This document shows, piece by piece, positions 1 to 9,420 of a stretch of DNA of 64,000 nucleotides (positions within the stretch are counted from its first letter, which is position 1; the number at the start of each line of letters is the position of its first letter). The stretch is taken from the NCBI RefSeq assembly GCF_022259695.1, contig NZ_CP092099.1:852471-916470 (forward strand), read 5' to 3'. This DNA is from Flaviramulus sp. BrNp1-15 (lineage in GTDB: Bacteria; Bacteroidota; Bacteroidia; Flavobacteriales; Flavobacteriaceae). The notes under the pieces were generated by a model, which worked only from the letters and a program-made list of their open reading frames with translations, did not search any database and was not told where the DNA came from. The position numbers were made by a program, and so were the translations under genes.

Positions 1-2
1 CT

Positions 3-2246
3 GATACTTTTCCTGAATTGAGAAATGGTTTTAGTGATATATCTATATTACAAACCAGAGAAAAGGAAATAAGCACTATTCTTCAGGATACTTTTAGTCC
101 ACTTTTAACAAAAAATGAAATAAAAACAGCATCAGTACCTTTTCATAATTTAATTTTTAATGCATCAGATCGCTTTAAAGATATTATAAAAACTGCTGGT
201 GACGATTTTGAACTACAAATTAAAAATATGCCAGAAGATGATGTGTACATTATAGCATGTACCATTATTCTTAATTTTTGTTATGGATATGATTTAAGTT
301 TTAAAAGACCGTTTTATTACGAAATACCAGATGCTAACGGTATTATACGTTATTATAAAATTTTATACAATGCTGATTTTTGTGAAATTATTCCAAATGA
401 AAATGCGAAAAAAATCACAAAGGAAGATTATGACGAATTACTAGATAATTTTGATAATATAGAGCTATGGAAAGAAAAATTTCCACTAAATAGTTATGTT
501 TTTAAAGGCTTTGTAATTTCTAATATTTTTGATGTAACTGATGATCAATCGATATCAAATGTAAAGTCTGCTTTAATTGGTAATGAAAAGTGCGATGATG
601 AGAATCTGGTTGAAAGATTTCACGAAATATTTAAATCGCTTTTAGGAATTAATGATATACAGATTGGTTTTGCAATTTATAATAAAGAAGATAATACTTT
701 TGAGCGTATTTATGAGGTAGGTAATAGTTTTCTTTTAAATAATTCTGATAGTTTAAAATGTTCTGATGCTTTATGCAAATGGTCTTACCAAAGATTGTTA
801 GAAGAAAATAAATATTTTACAATTTCAGATGTCGACCGCATGTTTGAAAAAGCAAAAGGTCGCGCACCACATATTACCAGTTTACACGAACAAAATATTA
901 AAAGTGCCATTTTTGCTCCTATTGCGAATGATGAAGGTTTAATGGGAATTCTTGAAATTGTTTCTAAAACACCCAAAGCGCTTAACAGTGTAAATGCTAA
1001 CAAATTGGTTGATGTTATGCCTTTTATAGTTTCTGCTGTAGAGCGTTCTAACAGAGAAGAAGAAACTTTAATAGAAGCTATAATACAGCAAGAATGTACA
1101 TCTATACATCCAAGTGTGTCATGGAGATTTAAAGAAGCTGCAAAAAAGTTTTTACTAGCTAGTCAAACAAAAAAAGGAAGTAAACCTTCATTTGATAATA
1201 TAGCTTTTGATAATGTTTATCCGTTATTTGGACAAATAGACGTTAAAGGATCATCAGACGCAAGAAATCATGCTACTCAAAAAGATTTAGCATTACAACT
1301 ATCATTAGTTGATAAGGTTTTAGACCAATTACCTGAAAATGAAAGGTTGCCAATTTACGAGCAGTTAAAGTTTCAAATAGAAACATTTAATACTGAAATT
1401 AAAGTTGATTTTAAAGTAGATACCGAGCAACAATTAACTACATTTTTTAAAGAAGAAATTGAGCCGTTATTCATTTACTTTTTAGAGAAAAAGGATTTTG
1501 CAAAAGAAGAAATTGAAGATTATTTTAGTAAAGTAGATACCAACTTAGGTGTTATTTATTACTACAGAAAAAATTACGACGATACCATTGCGCTTATAAA
1601 TAAAAACATGTCTGCAATACTTGATGAGAAACAAGTAGACGCCCAAAATATGTATCCTCACTTTTTTGAACGTTTTAAAACGGATGGTGTTGAACATAAC
1701 ATGTATATAGGCGAGTCTATTACCAAAGAAGAGAGTTTTAATTCTATATACCTGTATAATTTAAGATTATGGCAGCTGCAGGCTATGTACGAAATGGAAA
1801 ATAGTTTTTATCAAAACCAACATGAATACCCTATTAGTTTAGATGTCGCTTCAATGATTTTGGTGTTTAATCAACCATTGTCTATTCAATTTAGAATGGA
1901 TGAAAAGCAATTTGATGTAGATGGAACTTACAATGCCAGATATGAAGTTGTGAAAAAACGTGTAGATAAAGCCTTTATTAAAGGCACAAATGAGCGTGTA
2001 ACTGTCAAAGGAAAAATGAGTATTATTTATTCCCACAAAGAAGATGAAATTGAGTACTTAAAGTATGTACGCTTTATGCAATCTAAAAATATGTTTGACA
2101 ATGATGTTGAAATATTAGAGCTGCAAGATTTACAAGGTGTTACAGGTTTAAAAGCAATACGAGTAAGTATCATTTATCAAAAAAATGAAGGTGATGAAAA
2201 AACCTTTTATACTTACGATGATTTAATGAAGGAGATAAAATCCTAA
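3..2246 (+). CDS. GAF-domain protein, 5'-truncated by window edge
   Basis: The frame is open to the first bases (Asp-Thr-Phe-Pro-Glu precede the TTG at 18), so the true start lies upstream of the window and TTG 18 is probably not used. About 748 residues are visible. A GAF-like segment spans roughly residues 185-345 of the visible protein, with alternating hydrophobic strands and an Ala-Pro-Ile/Leu-Glu-Ile strand pattern. The flanks look helical and soluble. There is no signal peptide, membrane segment, or recognisable kinase or cyclase output domain. Large GAF proteins of this form recur in Flavobacteriia with no known role, so a cytosolic sensor or scaffold is inference only. Its stop overlaps by 4 bases the stop of the convergent HD/PycTM gene. 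Confidence 0.75.
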   Translation, partial: DTFPELRNGFSDISILQTREKEISTILQDTFSPLLTKNEIKTASVPFHNLIFNASDRFKDIIKTAGDDFELQIKNMPEDDVYIIACTIILNFCYGYDLSFKRPFYYEIPDANGIIRYYKILYNADFCEIIPNENAKKITKEDYDELLDNFDNIELWKEKFPLNSYVFKGFVISNIFDVTDDQSISNVKSALIGNEKCDDENLVERFHEIFKSLLGINDIQIGFAIYNKEDNTFERIYEVGNSFLLNNSDSLKCSDALCKWSYQRLLEENKYFTISDVDRMFEKAKGRAPHITSLHEQNIKSAIFAPIANDEGLMGILEIVSKTPKALNSVNANKLVDVMPFIVSAVERSNREEETLIEAIIQQECTSIHPSVSWRFKEAAKKFLLASQTKKGSKPSFDNIAFDNVYPLFGQIDVKGSSDARNHATQKDLALQLSLVDKVLDQLPENERLPIYEQLKFQIETFNTEIKVDFKVDTEQQLTTFFKEEIEPLFIYFLEKKDFAKEEIEDYFSKVDTNLGVIYYYRKNYDDTIALINKNMSAILDEKQVDAQNMYPHFFERFKTDGVEHNMYIGESITKEESFNSIYLYNLRLWQLQAMYEMENSFYQNQHEYPISLDVASMILVFNQPLSIQFRMDEKQFDVDGTYNARYEVVKKRVDKAFIKGTNERVTVKGKMSIIYSHKEDEIEYLKYVRFMQSKNMFDNDVEILELQDLQGVTGLKAIRVSIIYQKNEGDEKTFYTYDDLMKEIKS

Positions 2247-3526
2247 GCTATTTTATAAATAGCTTCTTTATCAATACTATTTTCAAAATTAGAATGTATT
2301 AAACTAGTGTTATTTTCATCTGGAATTACAACATCTTTTAATTTGGCGCCATTAGTTTTTAGCGCAATTCCAAAAGCAAGCACAGAAACAATCATACCTA
2401 TCATAAAAATAGTGTAAGTCACTCTTAGTATCCTGTATTTTCGTTCTAATACTTTTCCTAAAAAATAAAGGTCTTTTGTTAATGAGCTATAAACGTAATC
2501 TTTGTCTTTTAAAAGTTCGTTAACCGCCCAATCGTATTCCTCTAAACTCATTTTATGAAAGTTACCAAAAAAGGTAAGGTTCACTTTTTTATTAGCAACA
2601 TCTTCTTTGGTAAATTCGCCACTGGTAATATTAGGTCTAGTGGCAATAATAGAAAGCACCATAGAAACCACACAGGACAACGTAAAAATGGCAGTAGGGT
2701 AAACTAAATAAGCGTTTGTATCTAGTTTAGAAATTAAATTAGCTAAAACTAACGATATAATAATAGCGTTAACAGATAATAAAATATTGGCTTTAGTATC
2801 AGCAATATCACTTAATTTAATATGATTTCTTAAAGCAACGCGGTAAAATGTTTGAATTCCGCGCTCCGGACTTTCATTTTTATACTGTGCTTTATATTTG
2901 GCTTTAAGTTCTTCTGTTTTAAGTTTGCTTCTTCTTTTTTTCTTAGATTTTATGAGTTTAGAGAGGTTTTTCTCTTTTCTTGGTTGCCAGTTTTTTAAAG
3001 CATAATCTGTATAAAATTCATGCTTTTTAGTGAGTACTTTAATATTTTCGTTTTCCCATTCGGTTGGAGAATATGTTGCAATGCCTTGCATTTCAAGCTC
3101 TTTTCTTAAAAACTCACTAGCTTCATTAAAATATTTTTTACCAAAATGTGAAGCATCAGCATCTCTAATTATTTTTCCAAGATCGGTTTTAGGTGAGTCT
3201 TTAAACTTTGTAGCCATAATACATTCGTTCACAGCTTCAATGGTTTTTTCATCTGCATCATTATCTTTTAAAAAGGCAGTTGCAATCTTTACACTTTCTT
3301 CTTCATGGTCTTCTCTGGTTTTGGTATAACCGGTATCGTGTAATAGAGCAGCAAGTTCTAGTACTTCAGCATCTTTTTTGCTAACGTCTGTATTTTTAAT
3401 AATTTCTCTAATACTTCGTAAAACACGCTCGGTATGAGTGTAATTATGGTATAAAAAACTTTGGTCTAATTCATTTTTAAACAAATCAAAAACAAATTTT
3501 TCTGCACTATCAATTAATTTCGACAT
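2243..3526 (-). CDS. HD-domain phosphohydrolase fused to Pycsar-effector-like (DUF5706) membrane domain
   Basis: The 427-residue protein has two parts. Residues 1-190 form an HD domain, with His31 in an HTERV motif, His63-Asp64 in LLHDTGY, and a later RDADASHFG motif near 121-129, the usual metal ligands of HD phosphohydrolases. A basic Lys/Arg-rich linker (about 183-215) leads to a C-terminal membrane domain with predicted helices near 247-266, 274-295 and 368-390. The segment SDIADTKANILLSVNA is typical of the PycTM/DUF5706 family, whose members in Pycsar defence respond to cyclic pyrimidine nucleotides. No uridylate or cytidylate cyclase gene is adjacent, so a defence role is not shown; a housekeeping nucleotide-signalling role is equally possible. 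The neighbour on the 3' side is a convergent GAF protein. The domain calls are firm; the function is not. Confidence 0.85.
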   Translation of the reverse strand: MSKLIDSAEKFVFDLFKNELDQSFLYHNYTHTERVLRSIREIIKNTDVSKKDAEVLELAALLHDTGYTKTREDHEEESVKIATAFLKDNDADEKTIEAVNECIMATKFKDSPKTDLGKIIRDADASHFGKKYFNEASEFLRKELEMQGIATYSPTEWENENIKVLTKKHEFYTDYALKNWQPRKEKNLSKLIKSKKKRRSKLKTEELKAKYKAQYKNESPERGIQTFYRVALRNHIKLSDIADTKANILLSVNAIIISLVLANLISKLDTNAYLVYPTAIFTLSCVVSMVLSIIATRPNITSGEFTKEDVANKKVNLTFFGNFHKMSLEEYDWAVNELLKDKDYVYSSLTKDLYFLGKVLERKYRILRVTYTIFMIGMIVSVLAFGIALKTNGAKLKDVVIPDENNTSLIHSNFENSIDKEAIYKIA

Positions 3527-3679
3527 AAAACATGATCATTTATAAATACAAATTACTAAAATTTAAATATATTAACGGTGCTTTATCTATAAAGATTTTA
3601 ACTGTAAGAATATGAACTTAATTTCGACTCATTAAAATCTATTAGCTTTTAATTAATTCATGAAAAAGAAAAATATAAT

Positions 3680-4138
3680 ATGTTAACTTGGAAAGACGTA
3701 ATAAATTTTAGTGTAAACGGAAACCCGAAACCGGATATACGTATTGAAAAAACAGATGCAGAATGGAGAGAGCTATTAACTCCAGAACAATATAGAATTA
3801 CTAGGCAAAAAGGAACAGAGCGTCCACACAGTGGTGCACTTTGTAGTGTTCATGATGCAGGAAAGTACAATTGTATTTGTTGTAATACGCCTTTGTTTGA
3901 TTCTACTATAAAATTTAGTTCTGGTACAGGTTGGCCTAGTTTTACTCAACCAATTAAAGAGAATGCTATTAAATATGAAAAAGATACAGCTTTTGGAATG
4001 GTGCGTGTAGAGGTAATGTGTAATGTTTGTGATGCCCATTTAGGACATGTTTTTCCTGATGGACCAGAACCTAGCGGATTACGTTATTGTATCAATTCAG
4101 AATCAATGCAATTAGAAAAAGAAATTGTTAATGAGTGA
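3680..4138 (+). CDS. msrB: Peptide-methionine (R)-S-oxide reductase MsrB
   Basis: This 152-residue protein matches stand-alone MsrB length. Two zinc-binding CxxC pairs are visible (Cys65/Cys68 and Cys114/Cys117). The catalytic cysteine lies in RYCINS (Cys137), and the signature GTGWPSF and DAHLGHVFPDGP blocks are present. It reduces the R epimer of methionine sulfoxide in proteins, using thioredoxin as reductant. There is no signal peptide, so it is probably cytosolic. ATG 3680 is preferred; a short upstream ATG near 3660 runs into a stop within nine codons. The 3' end overlaps msrA by 8 bases, so both stereospecific repair enzymes are probably translated from one mRNA. Confidence 0.95.
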   Translation: MLTWKDVINFSVNGNPKPDIRIEKTDAEWRELLTPEQYRITRQKGTERPHSGALCSVHDAGKYNCICCNTPLFDSTIKFSSGTGWPSFTQPIKENAIKYEKDTAFGMVRVEVMCNVCDAHLGHVFPDGPEPSGLRYCINSESMQLEKEIVNE

Positions 4139-4670
4139 TAAAAATATACAATTAGCCACATTTGGAGGAGGTTGCTTTTGGTGTACAGAAGCCGTATTTC
4201 AAGAAGTTAAAGGTGTTGAAAAAGTGGTTTCTGGATATTCTGGAGGTAATGTTCCCGGGCATCCAACATATCGTGAAATTTGTTCTGGTTTAACAGGTCA
4301 TGCTGAGGTCGTGCAAGTTACTTTTGACTCCAATATAATTTCTTTTGAAGATATTTTAGTCATTTTTATGACAACCCATGACCCTACAACGCTAAACAAA
4401 CAAGGTGCAGATGTAGGTACCCAGTATCGTTCGGTTATTTTTTATCATGATAAAACTCAAAAACAAATAGCAGAACAGGTTGTTAAAAAAGTGTCTGAAT
4501 ATTATAAAGACCCTATAGTTACTGAAATAAGCCCTTTAGATATTTTCTATAAAGCAGAAGATTATCATCAAAATTATTACAGAAACAACCCTTCACAAGG
4601 CTATTGTAGCTTTGTAATAACCCCCAAATTATCTAAACTAAGAACCTTGTATTCAAATAAATTAAAATAG
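4131..4670 (+). CDS. msrA: Peptide-methionine (S)-S-oxide reductase MsrA
   Basis: The 179-residue protein carries the MsrA active-site motif GCFWC near residues 14-18, with the first Cys catalytic, followed by the family blocks VVSGYSGG, YREICSGLTGHAEVV and YHQNYYR. It reduces the S epimer of methionine sulfoxide, complementing MsrB encoded immediately upstream. The ATG at 4131 (MSDKNIQLATFGGG) is chosen over a TTG two codons earlier because it gives the usual N-terminus and a normal 8-base overlap with msrB. It is probably cytosolic and part of an oxidative damage repair pair. Confidence 0.95.
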   Translation: MSDKNIQLATFGGGCFWCTEAVFQEVKGVEKVVSGYSGGNVPGHPTYREICSGLTGHAEVVQVTFDSNIISFEDILVIFMTTHDPTTLNKQGADVGTQYRSVIFYHDKTQKQIAEQVVKKVSEYYKDPIVTEISPLDIFYKAEDYHQNYYRNNPSQGYCSFVITPKLSKLRTLYSNKLK

Positions 4671-4756
4671 CTTTTAATAAGATTATAAGTTGTTTTTATG
4701 TTTCATTTGCATTAATTATTTAAGTATATGGAATATTGTTAGAGGTATTAAACCGC

Positions 4757-4764
4757 TATTTTTG
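4757..4764 (+). promoter_or_regulatory. Bacteroidota-type promoter (-7 box) for the phosphoesterase-barrel gene
   Basis: TATTTTTG fits the TAnnTTTG -7 consensus of Bacteroidota. A TATTG at 4734-4738 sits 18 bases upstream, at the expected -33 position. The start codon follows at 4784, giving a very short leader. This is a sequence match only. Confidence 0.5.
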
Positions 4765-4783
4765 TAATTATAAATAATCAACT

Positions 4784-7700
4784 ATGAAGTTTAGTAAAAG
4801 TATTTTTACATTAATAATATTAACGATTCTAAGTGCATGTGCAACTTATAAACCTCAATACGCTAAAGAGGAAGACAAGCAAAACACCTTCCCAAATAAA
4901 GAAATAGACAAAACCTTTTACTTAGTTGGAGATGCTGGATTATCTCCAACAAATGACATGTCTAAAGCATTAACAGCATTTCATAAGCATATTGAAGGCA
5001 AGAAAACTAAAGGTGATTACACACTTTTTTTAGGCGATAATATTTACCCAGCAGGATTACCAAACAAAAGCCATAAAAATAGAGCTAGTGCAGAAAATGC
5101 TTTAAACGCACAAGTAAAATCTGTTGATAATTTTAAAGGAGAAACTGTTTTTATTCCTGGGAATCATGATTGGTATGCCAATGGTTTAAAAGGTTTAAAA
5201 AGAGAAGAAAAATATATAGAAGGTGCTTTAGGAAAAAACACCTTTTTGCCAGAAAATGGCTGCCCTCTTGAAAGTATCGATGTTAGTGAAACCATCCAAT
5301 TAATTATTATTGATACACAATGGTATTTAGAGAATTGGAATAATCACCCAACTGTCAATGACGATTGCGAAATAAAAACTAGAGAACGTTTTTTTCTAGA
5401 ATTAGAAGGAGAACTTAAAAAAGCACAAAATAAAACAACGGTATTTGCTATGCACCATCCAATGTTTACCAATGGGGTGCATGGTGGTAAATATGCCTTA
5501 TCTAAACATCTATATCCTTTTCAGAAAAAAATACCACTTCCAGGAATAGCCTCTTTTATAACACAACTTAGAACTCAAGGTGGAGTATCTATTCAAGATA
5601 GGTATAACGAACGCTATCACGAGTTAATGAGTCGTTTAGAAACCATGACTTTAGATGCCGATAATGTGGTTTTTGTTTCGGGGCACGAACACACATTACA
5701 ATACATTGAAAAAGAAGGTATAAAGCAAATTGTTTCAGGGTCTGGAGCTAAAGAGTCTGCTGTAGCCTTAAGTAATACTGGATTGTTCTCTTACGGAAAA
5801 CAAGGTTTTGCTGAACTTACAATTTTTAAAGATGGAAGTAGTTGGGTAAGATATTTTGGGGAAGAACAGGGAGAACCTAAGTTATTGTTCCAAAAAGAAG
5901 TATTTCCACCCACAGAAAAATATGATGTTTCCCATTTGCCAGACACGTTTCCTCAACAAATTGAGGTGTCAATTTATTCAAAAGAAGAAACCGATAAATC
6001 AGACTTTTTTGAATCGGTTTGGGGAGACCATTATCGCGATATTTACAGTACAAAAATAAAAGCAAAAGTAGCAACGCTAGATACGCTTTATGGAGGATTA
6101 GAAGTTGTTAGAAAAGGAGGCGGTCATCAAACACGTTCTTTACGATTAAAAACTAAAGATGGAAGAGAATTAAATATGCGAGCGCTTCGTAAAAGTGCTA
6201 CACAATATTTACAAACTGTTTTGTTTAAAGATACTTACATTCAAGATGAGTTTGAAAAAACAGCTATAGAGGGCTTAATTCTAGATTTTTATACAGCGGC
6301 TCACCCATATGCCTTTACGGTTGTTCCAGATTTGTCTGATGCAGCAAAGATTTTTCATACTAATCCAAAGTTATATTTTATTCCGAAGCATAAACACTTA
6401 GGTGAATTTAACAAGGAATATGGTGGTGAATTGTATATGATTGAAGAGCGACCAGAAGATAATTATGCAGATGAAAGAAATTTTGGTTATGCTGATGATA
6501 TTGAAAGTACCCATGATATTATTGAAAAAGTACGTGAAGACGAAAAACATAAAATTGCTGAAGATGCCTTTGTAAAAGCGCGACTTTTTGATATGCTAAT
6601 AGGCGACTGGGACAGACACCAAGACCAATGGCGTTGGGCACAATTTGATCAAGCTAATGGCGATAAGTATTATCATCCTATTCCACGAGATCGTGACCAG
6701 GTGTTTTCTAATTTTGATGGCGCTCTGTTAGATGTTATGAAAATTATTTCAGGTTCAACAAAACAACTTCAAGTATATGATGAAAAACTCGAAGATATAG
6801 AATGGATGAACAGCGCAGGAATTAAAATAGATCGCGTGCTTATTCAAGATGCTAACAAAGAAGTTTGGTTAGAACAAGCTAAATTTCTTCAAGATAATAT
6901 AACAGATGAGGTTATAGAAAAAGCATTCACTAAAGTGCCCGAAGAGGTTAAAGACAAAACTTTAGAAGAGATAAAGGTGAAATTAAAAGGAAGACGAGCT
7001 AATCTACAGGATATTGCGACAGGTTATTACAATTACTTAAATGAACTGGTTATTTTAACTGGAACAGATAAAGATGATTTTATTGAGGTTATAAGAACGG
7101 GAGATGAAGAAACACGTATAATTATTTCACGAATAATTGACGGTGAAAAAGGAGAGGTTATAGTTGATAAAATATACAACAGAGAAATTACCAAAGAAAT
7201 CTGGATTTATGGATTGGATGATAAAGACATTTTTGAAGTAACCGGTAAAGCCAATAATTTAATTTTTACAAGACTTATTGGTGGTCAAGAAAATGATACT
7301 TACAGAATTAAAAACGGAAGACGTATTAAGGTCTACGACCACAAATCTAAGTCTAATACTATTGAAGAAAATAAAGGAGCAGACATCAAACTTTCAGACA
7401 CGTATAATCTAAACCTGTTTGATTTTAATAAAAATATTGTAAAATCGAGCGTGATAACTCCAGCTGTCGGTTTTAATCCTGATGATGGTTTTTTATTAGG
7501 GCTTCAATATGTGAAAACAAAAAAAGGATTTCAGCGAAATCCATTTTCTACACAACATCGTTTTAAAGGAGGGTATTATTTTGCAACCAGTGGTTTTTCT
7601 TTAGATTATAATGGTGAATTCGCTAATATTTTTGGTGACTGGAATTTACATGTTGGAGGTAGATATACTACCGAGAATTTTACTAATAACTTTTTTGGTT

Positions 7701-8488
7701 ACGGTAATGAAACTGTGAATAATGATGATGAATTAGGTCTGGACTTTAATCGCGTAAAAACTGGCATTTATGCCGCTAAAGTTGGTCTTCTTAAAAAAGG
7801 AAATTTTGGTAGCGATTATGGTTTTAGAACACTTTTTGAAGCCATAGAAATTGAAGATACACCAAATCGTTTTATTGCAGATTTTATGCCGATTAATAAT
7901 ACAGATTTCTATAAACGACGTTTTTTTGGAGGTGTTGAAGCTCAGTTTAATTATTCAAGTTTCGATGATAAAATTAACCCGAAAAAGGGAATGACATTTA
8001 TGCTAAACATTGGTGGTAAAACAGAATTTAAAGATACTAAAAACACCTATGGTTATTTAAACTCAGATTTAGGATTTTACAATGCACTATCCAAAGATAA
8101 AAAGTTAGTTTTAAAAACAGACGTTAGAACTCAAATACGTGTTGGCGATGATTTAATTTTTTATCAAGCAGCAAATATTGGAGGTAAAAATGGTTTAAGA
8201 GGTTATAGAACAGAGCGTTTTACAGGTAAAAATTCTTTTGTTGGTAGTGCAGATTTAAGATACAGCTTTCCATCATTTAAAACCAATACATTACCATTGC
8301 AAATCGGTGTTTTTAGTGGTTTTGATGTAGGTAGAGTTTGGTTAAAAGGTGATTTTTCAGACAAATGGCATAATGATTATGGTGGTGGTTTCTGGATAAC
8401 CGCTGCAGAAAGCCTATCGGGAACGTTTAACTTTTTTAATAGTGTTGAAGGGTTAAGATTTTCTTTTGGGTTTGGGCTTAATTTTTAA
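4784..8488 (+). CDS. Lipoprotein: metallophosphoesterase + kinase-like middle + outer-membrane beta-barrel
   Basis: This 1234-residue protein starts with a lipobox (LSACA, Cys19). Residues about 45-345 are a calcineurin-like phosphoesterase with all usual metal/active-site blocks: GDNIY (84-88), GNHDW (126-130), HHP (224-226) and GHEH (300-303). Residues about 395-700 hold an unassigned segment in which GDWDRH (607-612) and RDRD (635-638) resemble the catalytic and metal-binding loops of HipA/Fam20-type atypical kinases; this is my inference. From about residue 890 the sequence becomes a BamA/TamA-like barrel with alternating strands, a GLRGYRTERF motif and a C-terminal Phe. Similar long proteins are known in Bacteroidota, but I know of no described function. 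The stop overlaps that of the convergent downstream gene. Confidence 0.8.
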   Translation: MKFSKSIFTLIILTILSACATYKPQYAKEEDKQNTFPNKEIDKTFYLVGDAGLSPTNDMSKALTAFHKHIEGKKTKGDYTLFLGDNIYPAGLPNKSHKNRASAENALNAQVKSVDNFKGETVFIPGNHDWYANGLKGLKREEKYIEGALGKNTFLPENGCPLESIDVSETIQLIIIDTQWYLENWNNHPTVNDDCEIKTRERFFLELEGELKKAQNKTTVFAMHHPMFTNGVHGGKYALSKHLYPFQKKIPLPGIASFITQLRTQGGVSIQDRYNERYHELMSRLETMTLDADNVVFVSGHEHTLQYIEKEGIKQIVSGSGAKESAVALSNTGLFSYGKQGFAELTIFKDGSSWVRYFGEEQGEPKLLFQKEVFPPTEKYDVSHLPDTFPQQIEVSIYSKEETDKSDFFESVWGDHYRDIYSTKIKAKVATLDTLYGGLEVVRKGGGHQTRSLRLKTKDGRELNMRALRKSATQYLQTVLFKDTYIQDEFEKTAIEGLILDFYTAAHPYAFTVVPDLSDAAKIFHTNPKLYFIPKHKHLGEFNKEYGGELYMIEERPEDNYADERNFGYADDIESTHDIIEKVREDEKHKIAEDAFVKARLFDMLIGDWDRHQDQWRWAQFDQANGDKYYHPIPRDRDQVFSNFDGALLDVMKIISGSTKQLQVYDEKLEDIEWMNSAGIKIDRVLIQDANKEVWLEQAKFLQDNITDEVIEKAFTKVPEEVKDKTLEEIKVKLKGRRANLQDIATGYYNYLNELVILTGTDKDDFIEVIRTGDEETRIIISRIIDGEKGEVIVDKIYNREITKEIWIYGLDDKDIFEVTGKANNLIFTRLIGGQENDTYRIKNGRRIKVYDHKSKSNTIEENKGADIKLSDTYNLNLFDFNKNIVKSSVITPAVGFNPDDGFLLGLQYVKTKKGFQRNPFSTQHRFKGGYYFATSGFSLDYNGEFANIFGDWNLHVGGRYTTENFTNNFFGYGNETVNNDDELGLDFNRVKTGIYAAKVGLLKKGNFGSDYGFRTLFEAIEIEDTPNRFIADFMPINNTDFYKRRFFGGVEAQFNYSSFDDKINPKKGMTFMLNIGGKTEFKDTKNTYGYLNSDLGFYNALSKDKKLVLKTDVRTQIRVGDDLIFYQAANIGGKNGLRGYRTERFTGKNSFVGSADLRYSFPSFKTNTLPLQIGVFSGFDVGRVWLKGDFSDKWHNDYGGGFWITAAESLSGTFNFFNSVEGLRFSFGFGLNF

Positions 8489-9288
8489 TTCAAATTAAAA
8501 GTATAAATATTACCACCTTCACTTTTGTTTTTTTCATCTGTTATATAAACGCTCTGGTTGTTTTTAAAACATATGCCTTCTTTTTGTGAAGTGTGATTAA
8601 ACTTAATTTCTTCAATAGTGCCTTTAAAAAAAGAATCCGATTCGAAATTAGAAATTTTCCAAAGTTTATTGTGATTTAAAAGAATTATCACTTTTCCATC
8701 ATCGCTAACATCCGCCGATGTAATTTTATGGTGTTTGCCATTTAAATTAAAATCGGTTACCAATTCTGCGGTGTGTTTTCCAACGGTATTAGGAACTTTT
8801 AAAAGAATACTAGATTTATTCTCTTTGCTAAAAATATAGAAAGCATTATTTAAAAGAAAAAAAGCTTCAAAATCTTCAGGTTTTATTTTTTTTGGTAAAA
8901 TAAAATTAATGCGCTCTGCAGTAGTTTGTTCTTCTTCTAAATTCGAAATTTTATAAATAGTAAAATCATCACGGTTTTTGCTATTATTTCCAAAGTCTCC
9001 AATGTAAAGGTTCCCAGAATTATCAGAAGTTAAATCTTCCCAATCAATATTACTTGCATTACTAATGTCTATATCTTTTACAATTTTACCTTTAGTGTTT
9101 AGGCCATAAATATTATTTTTATTTCCAGAGTCCTCAATAGTCCAAAGTAAATTAGAACCAGATACGGTTTCAATAGCTGAAGATTCTTTTAAACTTCCGG
9201 GTAAGTCTGCTATAACGGTGAGTTTTCCAGTATGGCAAGAGGTTACTGCAAAAAATAAAACAAGTAGTTTTTGGGTTTGAGATATCAT
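8485..9288 (-). CDS. Lipoprotein of unknown function, probable beta-propeller
   Basis: The 267-residue protein has a lipobox-like VTSC (Cys18) after a short hydrophobic stretch. The body shows recurring blades of the type W-EDLTSD--GNLYIGDFGNN and ITSADVSDDGKVIILLNHNKLWKI, suggesting a six- or seven-bladed propeller similar to SdiA-regulated or SMP-30-like proteins. No catalytic residues can be assigned. It is convergent with the phosphoesterase-barrel gene (4-base stop overlap) and divergent from the thioesterase gene. It is probably anchored in the outer or inner membrane facing the periplasm. The function is unknown. Confidence 0.75.
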   Translation of the reverse strand: MISQTQKLLVLFFAVTSCHTGKLTVIADLPGSLKESSAIETVSGSNLLWTIEDSGNKNNIYGLNTKGKIVKDIDISNASNIDWEDLTSDNSGNLYIGDFGNNSKNRDDFTIYKISNLEEEQTTAERINFILPKKIKPEDFEAFFLLNNAFYIFSKENKSSILLKVPNTVGKHTAELVTDFNLNGKHHKITSADVSDDGKVIILLNHNKLWKISNFESDSFFKGTIEEIKFNHTSQKEGICFKNNQSVYITDEKNKSEGGNIYTFNLN

Positions 9289-9420
9289 ATAATTTCAATT
9301 TAAAACCAAAATAATGACTTTATAAACCACATGAAAATTAAAAATCTTAAACTATTTATAAAAGATGCCAAGAGCCTATAATAAATTTAATAGTTTTATA
9401 CGCTTAAAGTTTAAAAATGT

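Noticed and set aside
2243-3526. Calling this a Pycsar defence system
   Set aside because: Only the effector-like half is present; no cyclase or other defence gene lies within the window, and the neighbours are housekeeping genes.
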